Source: Actinomadura coerulea
Lineage (GTDB): Bacteria > Actinomycetota > Actinomycetes > Streptosporangiales > Streptosporangiaceae
Direction of reading: 5' to 3'
DNA: 64,000 nucleotides
Assembly (NCBI RefSeq): GCF_014208105.1
Contig: NZ_JACHMQ010000001.1
Coordinates: forward strand, 1-64,000
The translations under genes were made by a program, and so were the position numbers. Numbering within the stretch: the first letter of the stretch is position 1; each line of letters starts with the position of its first letter. Positions 1 through 7,825 of the stretch are shown here, one piece after another. The notes under the pieces were generated by a model, which made no database searches, was not told the DNA's origin, and was given only the letters and a program-made list of their open reading frames with translations.

Positions 1-161
1 GGGTCACGTGGGGTTTCCGGGTCGAACGCGTCCGGGACGGGTTCCGACGGCGTCGGGATGGCGTCCGAAGGAATCTCGGTGAAGGGATCGTCCCGGGGCA
101 CCGCGCCAGGGGGCGCCTCCGGCGGGACGGCCGGGGACTGGGGCTCGTTGGGTCCGCTCAA
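1..161 (-). CDS. treS: Trehalose synthase / maltosyltransferase-linked TreS, N-terminal part only
   Basis: Partial gene; only the first 53 or so codons lie in the window. The frame opens with TTG at 161-159, overlapping the glgE stop (TTGA), and runs off the left edge. The visible protein is a Pro/Asp/Glu-rich N-terminal tail ending in FDPETPRDP, which in actinobacterial TreS proteins directly precedes the first strand of the GH13 barrel. TreS interconverts trehalose and maltose, and in actinomycetes it works with maltokinase to supply maltose-1-phosphate to GlgE. Translational coupling to glgE fits that pathway. The identification rests on the short tail plus gene order, since no catalytic residue is inside the window; another GH13 protein starting here is possible. 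Confidence 0.72.
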   Translation of the reverse strand, partial: MSGPNEPQSPAVPPEAPPGAVPRDDPFTEIPSDAIPTPSEPVPDAFDPETPRD

Positions 162-2176
162 CTCTCGCTGCTCCCGAACGTCAGGACGTGTGCGGGTCGG
201 ACTTGGGGATCGAGGTAGACGTAGTTCGATCCGCGCCATGTGTAGGTGGTGCCGTCGAGTTGGTCGGTGACGGTGTGGGGTTGGTCGGGGTCGTCGGGGA
301 GGCCGAGGGCGGGGAGGTCGAGGTGGATGGTGGCTTCGCGGGGTTGGTGGGGGTTGAGGTTGACGATGGTCAGGACGGTGTCGTCGAGGTGGCGTTTGGA
401 GAAGGCGAGGAGTTCGGGTTGGTCGATGTGGTGGAAGTGCAGGTTGCGGAGTTGTTGGAGGGCGGGGTGGGTGTTGCGGAGTGTGTTGAGGGTGGTGATG
501 AGGGGGGCGATGGTGGTTTCGGTGCGGTCGGCGGTTTCCCAGTCGCGGGGGCGGTACTGGTATTTCTCGGAGTCGCGGTATTCCTCGCTGCCGGGGCGTA
601 CGGGGGTGTTCTCGCAGAGTTCGTAGCCGGAGTAGATGCCCCAGGTGGGTGAGAGGAGGGCGGCGAGTACGGCGCGGATCTCGAAGGCGGGGCGGCCGCC
701 GTGCTGGAGGTATTCGTTGAGGATGTCGGGGGTGTTGGTGAAGAGGTTGGGGCGCATGTAGGCGGCGGCGGGGCCGGTGAGTTCGCGCATGTACTCGGTG
801 AGTTCTTCGGCGCTGTTGCGCCAGGTGAAGTAGGTGTAGGACTGGTGGAATCCGATTTTGGCGAGGGTGTGCATCATGGCGGGGCGGGTGAAGGCCTCGG
901 CCAGGAAGAGGACGTCGGGGTCGGTGGTGTGGATGTCGGCCAGGAGCCGTTCCCAGAAGGCGACGGGTTTGGTGTGGGGGTTGTCGACTCTGAAGATGCG
1001 GACGCCGTGGTTGGTCCAGTGGTGGATGAGGTCTTTGACGGCGGTGTAGAGGCCGTCGGGGTCGTTGTCGAAGTTGAGGGGGTAGATGTCCTGGTATTTC
1101 TTGGGCGGGTTCTCGGCGTGGGCGATGGTGCCGTCGGCGCGGGTGGTGAACCATTCGGGGTGGTCGTGGACCCAGGGGTGGTCGGGGGAGCATTGCAGGG
1201 CCAGGTCGAGGGCGATTTCCAGGCCGCAGTCGCCGGCGTGGGCGACGAAGGCGTCGAAGTCGTCGAGGGTGCCCAGGTCGGGGTGGACGGCGTCGTGGCC
1301 GCCGTCGGGTGATCCGATGGCCCAGGGGGAGCCGGGGTCGTAGGGGCCGGCGTCCAGGGTGTTGTTGGGGCCTTTGCGGTGGCTGGTGCCGATGGGGTGG
1401 ATGGGTGGGAGGTAGACGACGTCGAAGCCCATGTCGGCGATCGCGGGGAGGCGTTTCATCGCGGTGCGCAGGGTGCCCGAGGTCGGCCCGCGCCGTCCCA
1501 GGGGGTCGAAGGCGGCGCCTTCGGAGCGGGGGAAGAACTCGTACCAGGCCCCGTACAGGGCCCGCTGCCGGTGCACCACCAGCGGGTACCAGTCGCTGAC
1601 CGTCAGCAGATCCCGCAACGGGTGGCGTTCCAGGACGTCCCCGACGTCGGGGTCGGCCACGGCCTCCATCCGGTCGGCGACCGGCACGGTCTCGTCACCG
1701 AGGCGCTTGGCCAGCCGATCCAGGGTCGGGCGGTCCTTGCTCGGGACGGCCTCCGCCGCGCGCGCGAACAGCCGCGCCCCCTCGGTGAGCATGAGCTCGA
1801 CGTCCTGATCGCGCGGGATCTTGATCTCGGCGTCGTGGCGCCAGTGCGCGATCGGGTCCCCCCAGGCCTCCACCCGGAACGACCACGACCCCATCTCCGT
1901 CGGCGTCACCAGTGCCGACCACCGGTCCAGCCCCGCCCCGACCTCGCTCATCCGCCGCGGCGCCAGCTCCTCGCCCTCCGGCGTCCGCAGCACCACCGCC
2001 GCGCCCAGCCGCTCGTGCCCCTCCCGGAACACCGTCGCCGACACCTCGACGGTCTCACCCACCACCGCCTTCGCCGGCCACCGCCCGCACCCGACGACCG
2101 GCTCGACGTTGACGATTGGAATGCGACCAAGCCTCGGAATGCCGGGCATGCTGGACGTTCCGGACTCGACGTGCAT
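158..2176 (-). CDS. glgE: Alpha-1,4-glucan:maltose-1-phosphate maltosyltransferase GlgE
   Basis: 672-residue GH13_3 enzyme that extends alpha-1,4-glucan using maltose-1-phosphate, the last step of the trehalose-to-glucan (GlgE) pathway; cytoplasmic. The N-terminal Ig-like domain starts with GRIPIVNVEP and CGRWPAKAVVGE. The barrel carries the nucleophile motif RIFRVDNPHTKP (Asp) and the acid/base motif FLAEAFTRP (Glu), followed by a C-terminal beta domain. Length is normal for the family. The ATG at 2176 has a GGGGTGG-type ribosome site just upstream; a later ATG (MPGIPRLG) is possible but has none. treS follows with a TTGA overlap. Oddity: the coding strand is C/A-rich in the C-terminal two thirds (roughly 190-1480) but G/T-rich near the 5' end, as if the gene were a mosaic. 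Confidence 0.96.
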   Translation of the reverse strand: MHVESGTSSMPGIPRLGRIPIVNVEPVVGCGRWPAKAVVGETVEVSATVFREGHERLGAAVVLRTPEGEELAPRRMSEVGAGLDRWSALVTPTEMGSWSFRVEAWGDPIAHWRHDAEIKIPRDQDVELMLTEGARLFARAAEAVPSKDRPTLDRLAKRLGDETVPVADRMEAVADPDVGDVLERHPLRDLLTVSDWYPLVVHRQRALYGAWYEFFPRSEGAAFDPLGRRGPTSGTLRTAMKRLPAIADMGFDVVYLPPIHPIGTSHRKGPNNTLDAGPYDPGSPWAIGSPDGGHDAVHPDLGTLDDFDAFVAHAGDCGLEIALDLALQCSPDHPWVHDHPEWFTTRADGTIAHAENPPKKYQDIYPLNFDNDPDGLYTAVKDLIHHWTNHGVRIFRVDNPHTKPVAFWERLLADIHTTDPDVLFLAEAFTRPAMMHTLAKIGFHQSYTYFTWRNSAEELTEYMRELTGPAAAYMRPNLFTNTPDILNEYLQHGGRPAFEIRAVLAALLSPTWGIYSGYELCENTPVRPGSEEYRDSEKYQYRPRDWETADRTETTIAPLITTLNTLRNTHPALQQLRNLHFHHIDQPELLAFSKRHLDDTVLTIVNLNPHQPREATIHLDLPALGLPDDPDQPHTVTDQLDGTTYTWRGSNYVYLDPQVRPAHVLTFGSSES

Positions 2177-2531
2177 GTGCCACCCCTACCCTCTCGAGAG
2201 ATCCAAAACGTCCATGCCCCGAACCCGGCGACTACTGCCGAGTAGTTCGGGATGATTTTCCGCGTTCGCCCGATGACCGCCGGTGGCGTGCGGCCCGCCT
2301 CCTGGCCGGCCCCGGCCGCGCCGCGCCGGTCTGGGGAGGGTCGAGTTTGGGCAAACGGTCTGCCGCGGCGCCGGAGCCCGCCCAGGTGACGACCGGCCGC
2401 GCCGGGACGTGAGCCCTTGCGGGGAAGGGGTTCCGGGGATTCGTGCCGCCGACGGGCCGTTCGGTCCGCGAGGTGACGGTGTGGTCCCCCGCGTCGCGCC
2501 CATGCCCCCGAAGCGCATAGCGTGACGTTGC
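2177..2531. other. Divergent glgE/glgP intergenic region
   Basis: 355 bases between the divergent starts of glgE and glgP. I see no convincing gene. It holds a perfect ACTACT-GCCG-AGTAGT inverted repeat near glgE (2231-2246) and a smaller GTTTG-GG-CAAAC repeat at 2345-2356. The promoters for both genes must lie here, but no clear -10/-35 pair stands out. Confidence 0.6.
2231..2246. promoter_or_regulatory. Inverted repeat upstream of glgE, possible operator
   Basis: Perfect 6-bp arms ACTACT and AGTAGT separated by GCCG, 55-70 bases before the glgE start. It could be a regulator site or a hairpin in the glgE leader. The binding factor is unknown. Confidence 0.35.
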
Positions 2532-5129
2532 GTGAAGGCAATCCGACGTTTCACGGTACGCACCGTCCTTCCCGAGCCCCTCAGGCAGCTCGAGGAGCTG
2601 GTCCTCAACCTGCGCTGGTCGTGGCACCACGAGACGCTCGACCTCTTCCGCGACGTGGACCCGGCGCTCTGGAAGGCCGTCCACCACGATCCGGTCAGGC
2701 TCCTCGGCGAGGTCGCCCCCGAGCGGCTCGCGCGGCTGGCGGAGGACCGGCGCTTCCTGCGCCGCCTCCAGGACACCGCCGAGGACCTGCGCGAGTATCT
2801 GACGGCGCCGCGCTGGTACCAGTCCCGCCCGGGGGACTCCCCGGTGAGCATCGCCTACTTCTCACCCGAGTACGGGATCACCGCCGCGCTGCCGCAGTAC
2901 TCCGGGGGCCTCGGCATCCTCGCGGGCGACCACCTGAAGACGGCGAGCGACCTCGGCGTGCCCATCCTCGGGGTCGGACTCCTCTACCGGCACGGCTACT
3001 TCTCCCAGTCCCTGTCGCCGGACGGCTGGCAGCTGGAGCGCTACCCCCCGATCGACCCCAACGGGCTGCCCCTCACCCTCCTGCGCGAGCGGGACGGGAC
3101 GCCCGTCCGCGTCGTCATCGGCCTGCCCAAGGGCGGCGGGCTGCACGCGCAGGTGTGGATCGCCCGGGTCGGCCGCGTCCCGCAGCTGCTCCTCGACTCC
3201 GACGTCGAGGAGAACGACCAGGCGGCCAGGGACGTCACCGACCGGCTGTACGGGGGCGGCGGCGACCACCGCCTCCTCCAGGAGATGCTGCTCGGCATCG
3301 GCGGCGTGCGGGCCATCCGCGCGTACTGCCGCATCACCGGGCATCCGGCGCCGGAGGTGTTCCACACCAACGAGGGCCACGCCGGGTTCCTCGGCCTGGA
3401 GCGCATCCGCGAGCTGGCCAAGGAGGAGGCCCTGACCTTCGACGAGGCGCTGGAGGCGGTCCGGGCGGGCACGGTGTTCACCACCCACACGCCCGTCCCC
3501 GCCGGCATCGACCGGTTCCCCCGCGAACTGATCGCCCGCTACTTCGGCGGCGCGAACGAGGAGGAGCAGGTCCCCGTCGACCGGATCCTCGCGCTCGGCG
3601 CCGAGGACTACCCCGGCGGCGACCGCACCGTGTTCAACATGGCCGTGATGGGGATGCGGCTGGCGCAGCGCGTGAACGGCGTCAGCCGGCTGCACGGCGA
3701 GGTCAGCCGGGAGATGTTCGGCGGGCTGTGGGGCGGGTTCGACACCGCCGAGGTCCCCATCGGGTCGATCACCAACGGCGTGCACGCCGGGACCTGGGTC
3801 GCGCGCGAGGTGCTGGAGTTCACCGCCCGGGAGCTGCCGTCGGTGATGGAGTCCGGCCGCGGCTGGGAGGCGGTGCGCGACGTCCCCGAGCCGGAGGTCT
3901 GGCGGATGCGCAACCTGCTGCGCCGCCGCCTCGTGATGGACGCGCGCCGCCGGCTGCGCGAGTCGTGGCGCCAGCGCGGCGCCAGCGAGGCCGAGACCTC
4001 GTGGATCGACGACGCCCTCGACCCCGACGTCCTGACGATCGGGTTCGCGCGGCGCGTCCCGTCCTACAAGCGGCTCACGCTGATGATGAGCGACCCGGAC
4101 CGGCTCCGCGCGATCCTGCTCGACCCGGAGCGGCCCGTGCAGATCGTCATCGCCGGGAAGGCGCATCCGGCCGACGAGGGCGGCAAGCGGCTCATCCAGG
4201 AGATCGTCCGGTTCACCGGGTCCGAGGACGTCCGGCACCGGATCGTGTTCCTGCCCGACTACGACATGGCGCTCGGGCAGCTCATGGTGCAGGGCTGCGA
4301 CGTGTGGATGAACAATCCGCTCCGCCCGCTGGAGGCGTGCGGCACGTCCGGGATGAAGGCCGCGCTGAACGGCGGGCTGAACCTGTCGATCCGCGACGGC
4401 TGGTGGGACGAGTGGTACGACGGCCAGAACGGCTGGGCGATCCCCTCCGCCGACGGCCTCGCCGGCCCCGACCGGCGGGACGAGCTGGAGGCCGCCGCCC
4501 TGTACGAGCTGATCGAGGACCACGTCTCCGTCACGTTCTACGACCGCGACTCGGCCGGGATGCCGCGCCGCTGGCTGGAGATGGTCAAGCACACCATCGC
4601 CACCGTCGGCCCGAAGGTGCTCGCGTCCCGGATGCTGCGCGACTACGTCGACGACCTGTACACCCCGGCCGCCGTGTCGGAGCGCTCCATGGTCGCCGAC
4701 AAGTTCGCCGGCGCCCGCGAGCTGGCGGCCTGGAAGCGGCAGGTCCGCTCGGCGTGGCCGCGGGTCGCCGTCGAGCACGTCGAGTCCACCGGGGAGGAGA
4801 GCCCCCAGGTCGGCGCGCGGCTGACGGTCCGCGTCGTGGTGGACCTCGACGGGCTCGCCCCCGAGGACGTCGCCGTCGAGGTCGCCTACGGGCGAGTGGA
4901 CGACGCCGACGCGCTCGTCGACCCGTCCTACCTGGAGCTGGAGGACGGCGGCCCGGCGGAGAACGGGCGGCGCCGCTACACCGGCGAGGTGCCGCTCGGG
5001 CGCAGCGGCGCGTTCGGCTACAGCGTGCGGGTGGTGCCGAGCCATCCCCTGCTGTCCGGACGGGCCGAGATGGGCCTCGTCGCGCTGCCGCCCGCGCCGC
5101 AGGGCATGACCAACGGCGACCTGCGCTAG
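2532..5129 (+). CDS. glgP: Alpha-glucan phosphorylase (GT35)
   Basis: 865-residue pyridoxal-phosphate enzyme that releases glucose-1-phosphate from alpha-1,4-glucans, opposing the GlgE route encoded divergently. The first ~110 residues form the DUF3417-type domain found in the shorter actinobacterial phosphorylases. Next come YFSPEYGITAALPQYSGGLG (substrate/phosphate region), the HTNEGHAGFL motif, and the PLP-lysine region GTSGMKAALNGGLNLS with the expected Lys. GTG at 2532 is chosen because the protein then begins MKAIRRFTV as in homologues. The stop overlaps the convergent 5126-5701 gene by 4 bases. The C-terminal ~90 residues are a beta-rich extension. Identification is firm; the substrate chain-length preference cannot be read from sequence. 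Confidence 0.95.
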   Translation: MKAIRRFTVRTVLPEPLRQLEELVLNLRWSWHHETLDLFRDVDPALWKAVHHDPVRLLGEVAPERLARLAEDRRFLRRLQDTAEDLREYLTAPRWYQSRPGDSPVSIAYFSPEYGITAALPQYSGGLGILAGDHLKTASDLGVPILGVGLLYRHGYFSQSLSPDGWQLERYPPIDPNGLPLTLLRERDGTPVRVVIGLPKGGGLHAQVWIARVGRVPQLLLDSDVEENDQAARDVTDRLYGGGGDHRLLQEMLLGIGGVRAIRAYCRITGHPAPEVFHTNEGHAGFLGLERIRELAKEEALTFDEALEAVRAGTVFTTHTPVPAGIDRFPRELIARYFGGANEEEQVPVDRILALGAEDYPGGDRTVFNMAVMGMRLAQRVNGVSRLHGEVSREMFGGLWGGFDTAEVPIGSITNGVHAGTWVAREVLEFTARELPSVMESGRGWEAVRDVPEPEVWRMRNLLRRRLVMDARRRLRESWRQRGASEAETSWIDDALDPDVLTIGFARRVPSYKRLTLMMSDPDRLRAILLDPERPVQIVIAGKAHPADEGGKRLIQEIVRFTGSEDVRHRIVFLPDYDMALGQLMVQGCDVWMNNPLRPLEACGTSGMKAALNGGLNLSIRDGWWDEWYDGQNGWAIPSADGLAGPDRRDELEAAALYELIEDHVSVTFYDRDSAGMPRRWLEMVKHTIATVGPKVLASRMLRDYVDDLYTPAAVSERSMVADKFAGARELAAWKRQVRSAWPRVAVEHVESTGEESPQVGARLTVRVVVDLDGLAPEDVAVEVAYGRVDDADALVDPSYLELEDGGPAENGRRRYTGEVPLGRSGAFGYSVRVVPSHPLLSGRAEMGLVALPPAPQGMTNGDLR

Positions 5130-5701
5130 CCGTCCTCCCCCTCGTCGTCGGCGGGCGGCGGATCGGGCGTCTGCCAGGCCGCGACGACGAGGGGGAGCAG
5201 CGCGTGCGTCGCCAGCAGCGCGAACAGGATCAGGAAGAGCGCGGCGCCGGGGATCTGCGACTCGCGCCCCTCCCGGTCGGCGATCATCGTCACCACCAGC
5301 ACCGCGAACATCACGACCGTGGTGGCCTGGTGCGACGTCGCGAACGCGCGGAGCCGTGCCGCGAGCTGCCGCTCGTCCAGCTCCCGCTCCCGCCGGGAGG
5401 TCAGCCCCCGGGTCACCGCGATCAGCTGTCCGGCCAGCGGTATCCCGGCGACCACCAGGACGCCGAGGATCACGAAGTTGACGATCATCGCGGTGTCGCT
5501 CGGGGCCAGCATCCAGGAGACGGCGGCGTCCACCCAGAACAGGCCCAGCATGGCCGCGCCCGCGCCCGCCAGCGCCCGGCGGGTGCGGCGGCGCGCGTAG
5601 CGGGCGGGCAGCCGCCGCTCCAGCTCCTCGTCGAGGGCGGCGAGACGGTCCGCGCGCCTGCGCCGGGACCGCTCCAGCCATCCGGCGTTGCGGTTCGTCA
5701 T
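5126..5701 (-). CDS. Four-helix membrane protein paired with an XRE regulator
   Basis: 191 residues of unknown function. The N-terminus is basic and Arg-rich (about residues 10-45). Four hydrophobic segments follow, near 46-66, 72-95, 122-142 and 152-172, and then an acidic tail (PPPADDEGEDG). The Arg-rich cytosolic segments suggest an N-in, C-in inner-membrane protein. Its ATG overlaps the stop of the upstream XRE gene (ATGA), so the two are translated together. This is a common arrangement in which a small HTH protein and a four-TM protein form a unit, as with DUF2975/DUF2178-type pairs, but I cannot assign a specific family. It is convergent with glgP. Confidence 0.8.
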   Translation of the reverse strand: MTNRNAGWLERSRRRRADRLAALDEELERRLPARYARRRTRRALAGAGAAMLGLFWVDAAVSWMLAPSDTAMIVNFVILGVLVVAGIPLAGQLIAVTRGLTSRRERELDERQLAARLRAFATSHQATTVVMFAVLVVTMIADREGRESQIPGAALFLILFALLATHALLPLVVAAWQTPDPPPADDEGEDG

Positions 5702-5958
5702 GACGTGCCTCCGATCCTCGGGAACGGTTTGAGGGAGAAGACGACCTCGACCGGCACCTCGAAGTACTCGGCGATGCGCAGGGCGAGGTGCAGGCTCGGG
5801 CTGTATTCGCCCCGTTCCAGGTAACCGACCGTCTGGTAGTGCACCCCCAGCGCGGTGGCGAGGTCGCGGCGCGAGACGCCGCGCTCCGCCCTCAGCACCG
5901 GGATCCGGTTGTAGACGGTCTCCTTCTCGGCGGACACGGGGCCAGTCTTGCGGGTCAC
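5698..5958 (-). CDS. Small XRE-family helix-turn-helix regulator
   Basis: 86 residues, nearly all one helix-turn-helix domain: NRIPVLRAERGVSRRDLA, then ALGVHYQTVGYLERGEY, then LHLALRIAEYFEVPVEVVF. This is the YozG-like layout of minimal XRE regulators. GTG at 5958 has GGGGGAA a few bases upstream. The gene lies 31 bases after the ABC permease stop and overlaps the following membrane-protein gene by ATGA, so it sits third in a four-gene minus-strand operon (ATPase, permease, regulator, membrane protein). It probably controls that operon from a site such as the palindromes at 7764-7787; this is inference from position only. Confidence 0.88.
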   Translation of the reverse strand: MTRKTGPVSAEKETVYNRIPVLRAERGVSRRDLATALGVHYQTVGYLERGEYSPSLHLALRIAEYFEVPVEVVFSLKPFPRIGGTS

Positions 5959-5989
5959 GGCCCGTTCCCCCGCATCGGAGCGGCCCGCA

Positions 5990-6844
5990 TCAGAAGGCGC
6001 CCTGGGCGGCGCGGCGCTCCTGCCGCTCGGCCAGGCGTGCGCCGGACTCGCGGCGGGCCGCGCGCAGCAGCAGGACCGGGGCCAGCAGCAGGCCCGCGAC
6101 GGCCCAGGCCCCGAGGACGGCGGCGGTCTCGGCGAGGCGCCAGCTCCCGCCGATCTCGGCCACCGCCATCGAGTCGGGCAGGAACACCGACCGCAGCCCG
6201 AGCCCCTGCCAGTAGAGGGGGAACATCTGCGCGACCCACTGGACGCCCTCGGGGAGGCGTCCCAGCGGGAACATCACCCCGGAGACGAGCGTGAGGGCCA
6301 TCAGCGGCAGCGACAGGATGCTCGCGGCGTTGCGCGGCCCGGGCAGCAGCGCGCCGATCGCCGCGCCGATCGGGACGACGGCCAGGGTGCCGAGCGCCAG
6401 CACCCAGGCCAGGGTCAGCCAGTCGCCCGCCGCCGGCGGCAGGCCGAGTCCGGCGAACACCGCGCCCGCGGCCAGCATGAGCAGCACGTGGCCGGCGATC
6501 TGGAGCAGCACCGAGACGGCGCGCGCGACCAGGTAGGCGCGGGTGCCGCCGGGCACCGTCCGCAGCCGCAGCAGGGCTCCCTCCTCCCGGTCCGCGGCGA
6601 TGCCCATCGGCAGGTTCATCAGGCCCGCCGAGAACAGGGAGAACGCCACGAAACCGGCCGTCATCAGCACTGCCTGCGACTGGCCCGTGCCCTCCACGAG
6701 GGTGTCGCCCTGCCAGCGCACCAGCAGCACATAGACCCCCACCGTCCCGACCAGCCCGGAGGCCAGCTCCCTGCGGCTGCGCAGGTAGTGCACGTGTTCC
6801 GCCCAGCCGCGGCGGATCCCGATCGTCAGCGCGCGGGTGTTCAC
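5990..6844 (-). CDS. ABC-2 type transporter permease
   Basis: 284-residue inner-membrane permease of the ABC-2 family. Six hydrophobic segments are visible, including LASGLVGTVGVYVLLV, LMTAGFVAFSLFSAGLMNL, a long pair near residues 110-165, LMALTLVSGVMFPLGRLPE (the ABC-2 signature region near segment five) and a final segment at about 255-275. GTG at 6844 overlaps the ATPase stop (GTGA), giving strict translational coupling. With that ATPase it forms an exporter of the drug/lipid or antibiotic-resistance type. The substrate is not predictable. Confidence 0.9.
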   Translation of the reverse strand: MNTRALTIGIRRGWAEHVHYLRSRRELASGLVGTVGVYVLLVRWQGDTLVEGTGQSQAVLMTAGFVAFSLFSAGLMNLPMGIAADREEGALLRLRTVPGGTRAYLVARAVSVLLQIAGHVLLMLAAGAVFAGLGLPPAAGDWLTLAWVLALGTLAVVPIGAAIGALLPGPRNAASILSLPLMALTLVSGVMFPLGRLPEGVQWVAQMFPLYWQGLGLRSVFLPDSMAVAEIGGSWRLAETAAVLGAWAVAGLLLAPVLLLRAARRESGARLAERQERRAAQGAF

Positions 6845-7707
6845 GCCGCCCTCCCCTCGGCGGCCGCCCCGGCGACCAGGTCCAGGTAGCTCTGCTCCAG
6901 CGTCGGGCGGCGGACCTCCAGGCCCGGCACCGGCCCGCCGAACCGCCGGTGCAGCTCGTAGGCAAGCCCGGACGGGTCGGACGTGCGCTCGGCCCGCGGT
7001 GCGCCGTCCTCCGTCCAGCGGACCTCCGACGCCGCCCGCACGACCGACGCCAGCCCGGACGGGGTGCCGCAGACCTGGACCGCCCCGCCGACGAGGATCG
7101 CGATGCGGTCGGCCAGCCGCTCGGCCTCGGCGAGGTCGTGCGTCGTGAGCAGGACCGTCATGCCCTCGTCGCGTGCCAGCCGCTCGACCAGCCCGTGGAA
7201 CTCCCGCCGCGCCTCGGGGTCGAAGCCGCTGGTCGGCTCGTCCAGGAACAGCAGCTCGGGACGGCCCACGATGCCGAGCGCGACGTCCAGCCGCCGCCGC
7301 TGGCCGCCCGACAACCGCCCGACCGCCTGACCGGCCTGCCCCGCGAGGCCCATGACCTCCAGCAGCTCGTCGACGTCGCGGGGGTCGTCGTAGTACGCGG
7401 CGATGTGTGCGAGAAGCTGCCGGACGCCCCAGCGCGGGTGGTCCTGCCAGTTCTGCAGGACGACGCCGAGCCGCGCCCGCCACCGGTCCCCGCCCTTGCC
7501 GGGGTCGGCGCCGAGCACCGCGACCTCCCCGGACGAGCGAGGCCGGAACCCTTCGAGGATCTCGATGGTCGTCGTCTTGCCCGCGCCGTTGGGCCCGAGC
7601 AGCGCCACCACCTCGCCCGCCTGCACGTCGAGATCCACGCCGCGCAGCACCTCCGCGCGGCCGTAGCGCATCCGCACGTCTCGCGCGCGGACCACCGGCT
7701 CGCCCAT
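6841..7707 (-). CDS. ABC transporter ATP-binding protein (ABC-2 exporter)
   Basis: 288-residue nucleotide-binding subunit. It shows Walker A GPNGAGKTTT, a Q-loop in VVLQNWQDHPRWG, signature LSGGQRRRLD, Walker B LLFLDEPTSG and the H-loop TTHD, in the normal order of a DrrA/CcmA-like exporter ATPase, with a C-terminal extension of about 70 residues. The start is the ATG at 7707 (MGEPVVRARDV), which gives the usual N-terminus. It is first in the minus-strand operon and divergent from the sensor kinase at 7826, so the shared 118-bp region with its palindromes is the likely control point. Confidence 0.93.
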   Translation of the reverse strand: MGEPVVRARDVRMRYGRAEVLRGVDLDVQAGEVVALLGPNGAGKTTTIEILEGFRPRSSGEVAVLGADPGKGGDRWRARLGVVLQNWQDHPRWGVRQLLAHIAAYYDDPRDVDELLEVMGLAGQAGQAVGRLSGGQRRRLDVALGIVGRPELLFLDEPTSGFDPEARREFHGLVERLARDEGMTVLLTTHDLAEAERLADRIAILVGGAVQVCGTPSGLASVVRAASEVRWTEDGAPRAERTSDPSGLAYELHRRFGGPVPGLEVRRPTLEQSYLDLVAGAAAEGRAA

Positions 7708-7763
7708 GCGCACCCCCTCTGTACCGGCTCTTGAACGGACCGCCGTAGCCCTGCATCCGTTGA

Positions 7764-7787
7764 TAGTAGAAGTACTACATACCGTAT
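7764..7787. promoter_or_regulatory. Two adjacent palindromes between ABC operon and sensor kinase
   Basis: TAGTA-GAAG-TACTA (7764-7777) is followed at once by ATAC-C-GTAT (7779-7787). Both are unusually A/T-rich for this genome. They lie 57-80 bases upstream of the ABC operon start and 38-62 upstream of the kinase. The minus-strand TACTAT inside the first could be a -10 element. Likely operators; the factor is unknown, with the operon's own XRE protein a candidate. Confidence 0.5.
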
Positions 7788-7825
7788 CGGACGTGCAAGC
7801 GAGCCGAAGCTGGCAGGATGGACAT

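Noticed and set aside
2862..5681. Long open frame on the minus strand opposite glgP
   Set aside because: It is the mirror of glgP; composition is Arg/Gly/Ala/Pro-rich with no domain, as expected from high third-position GC.
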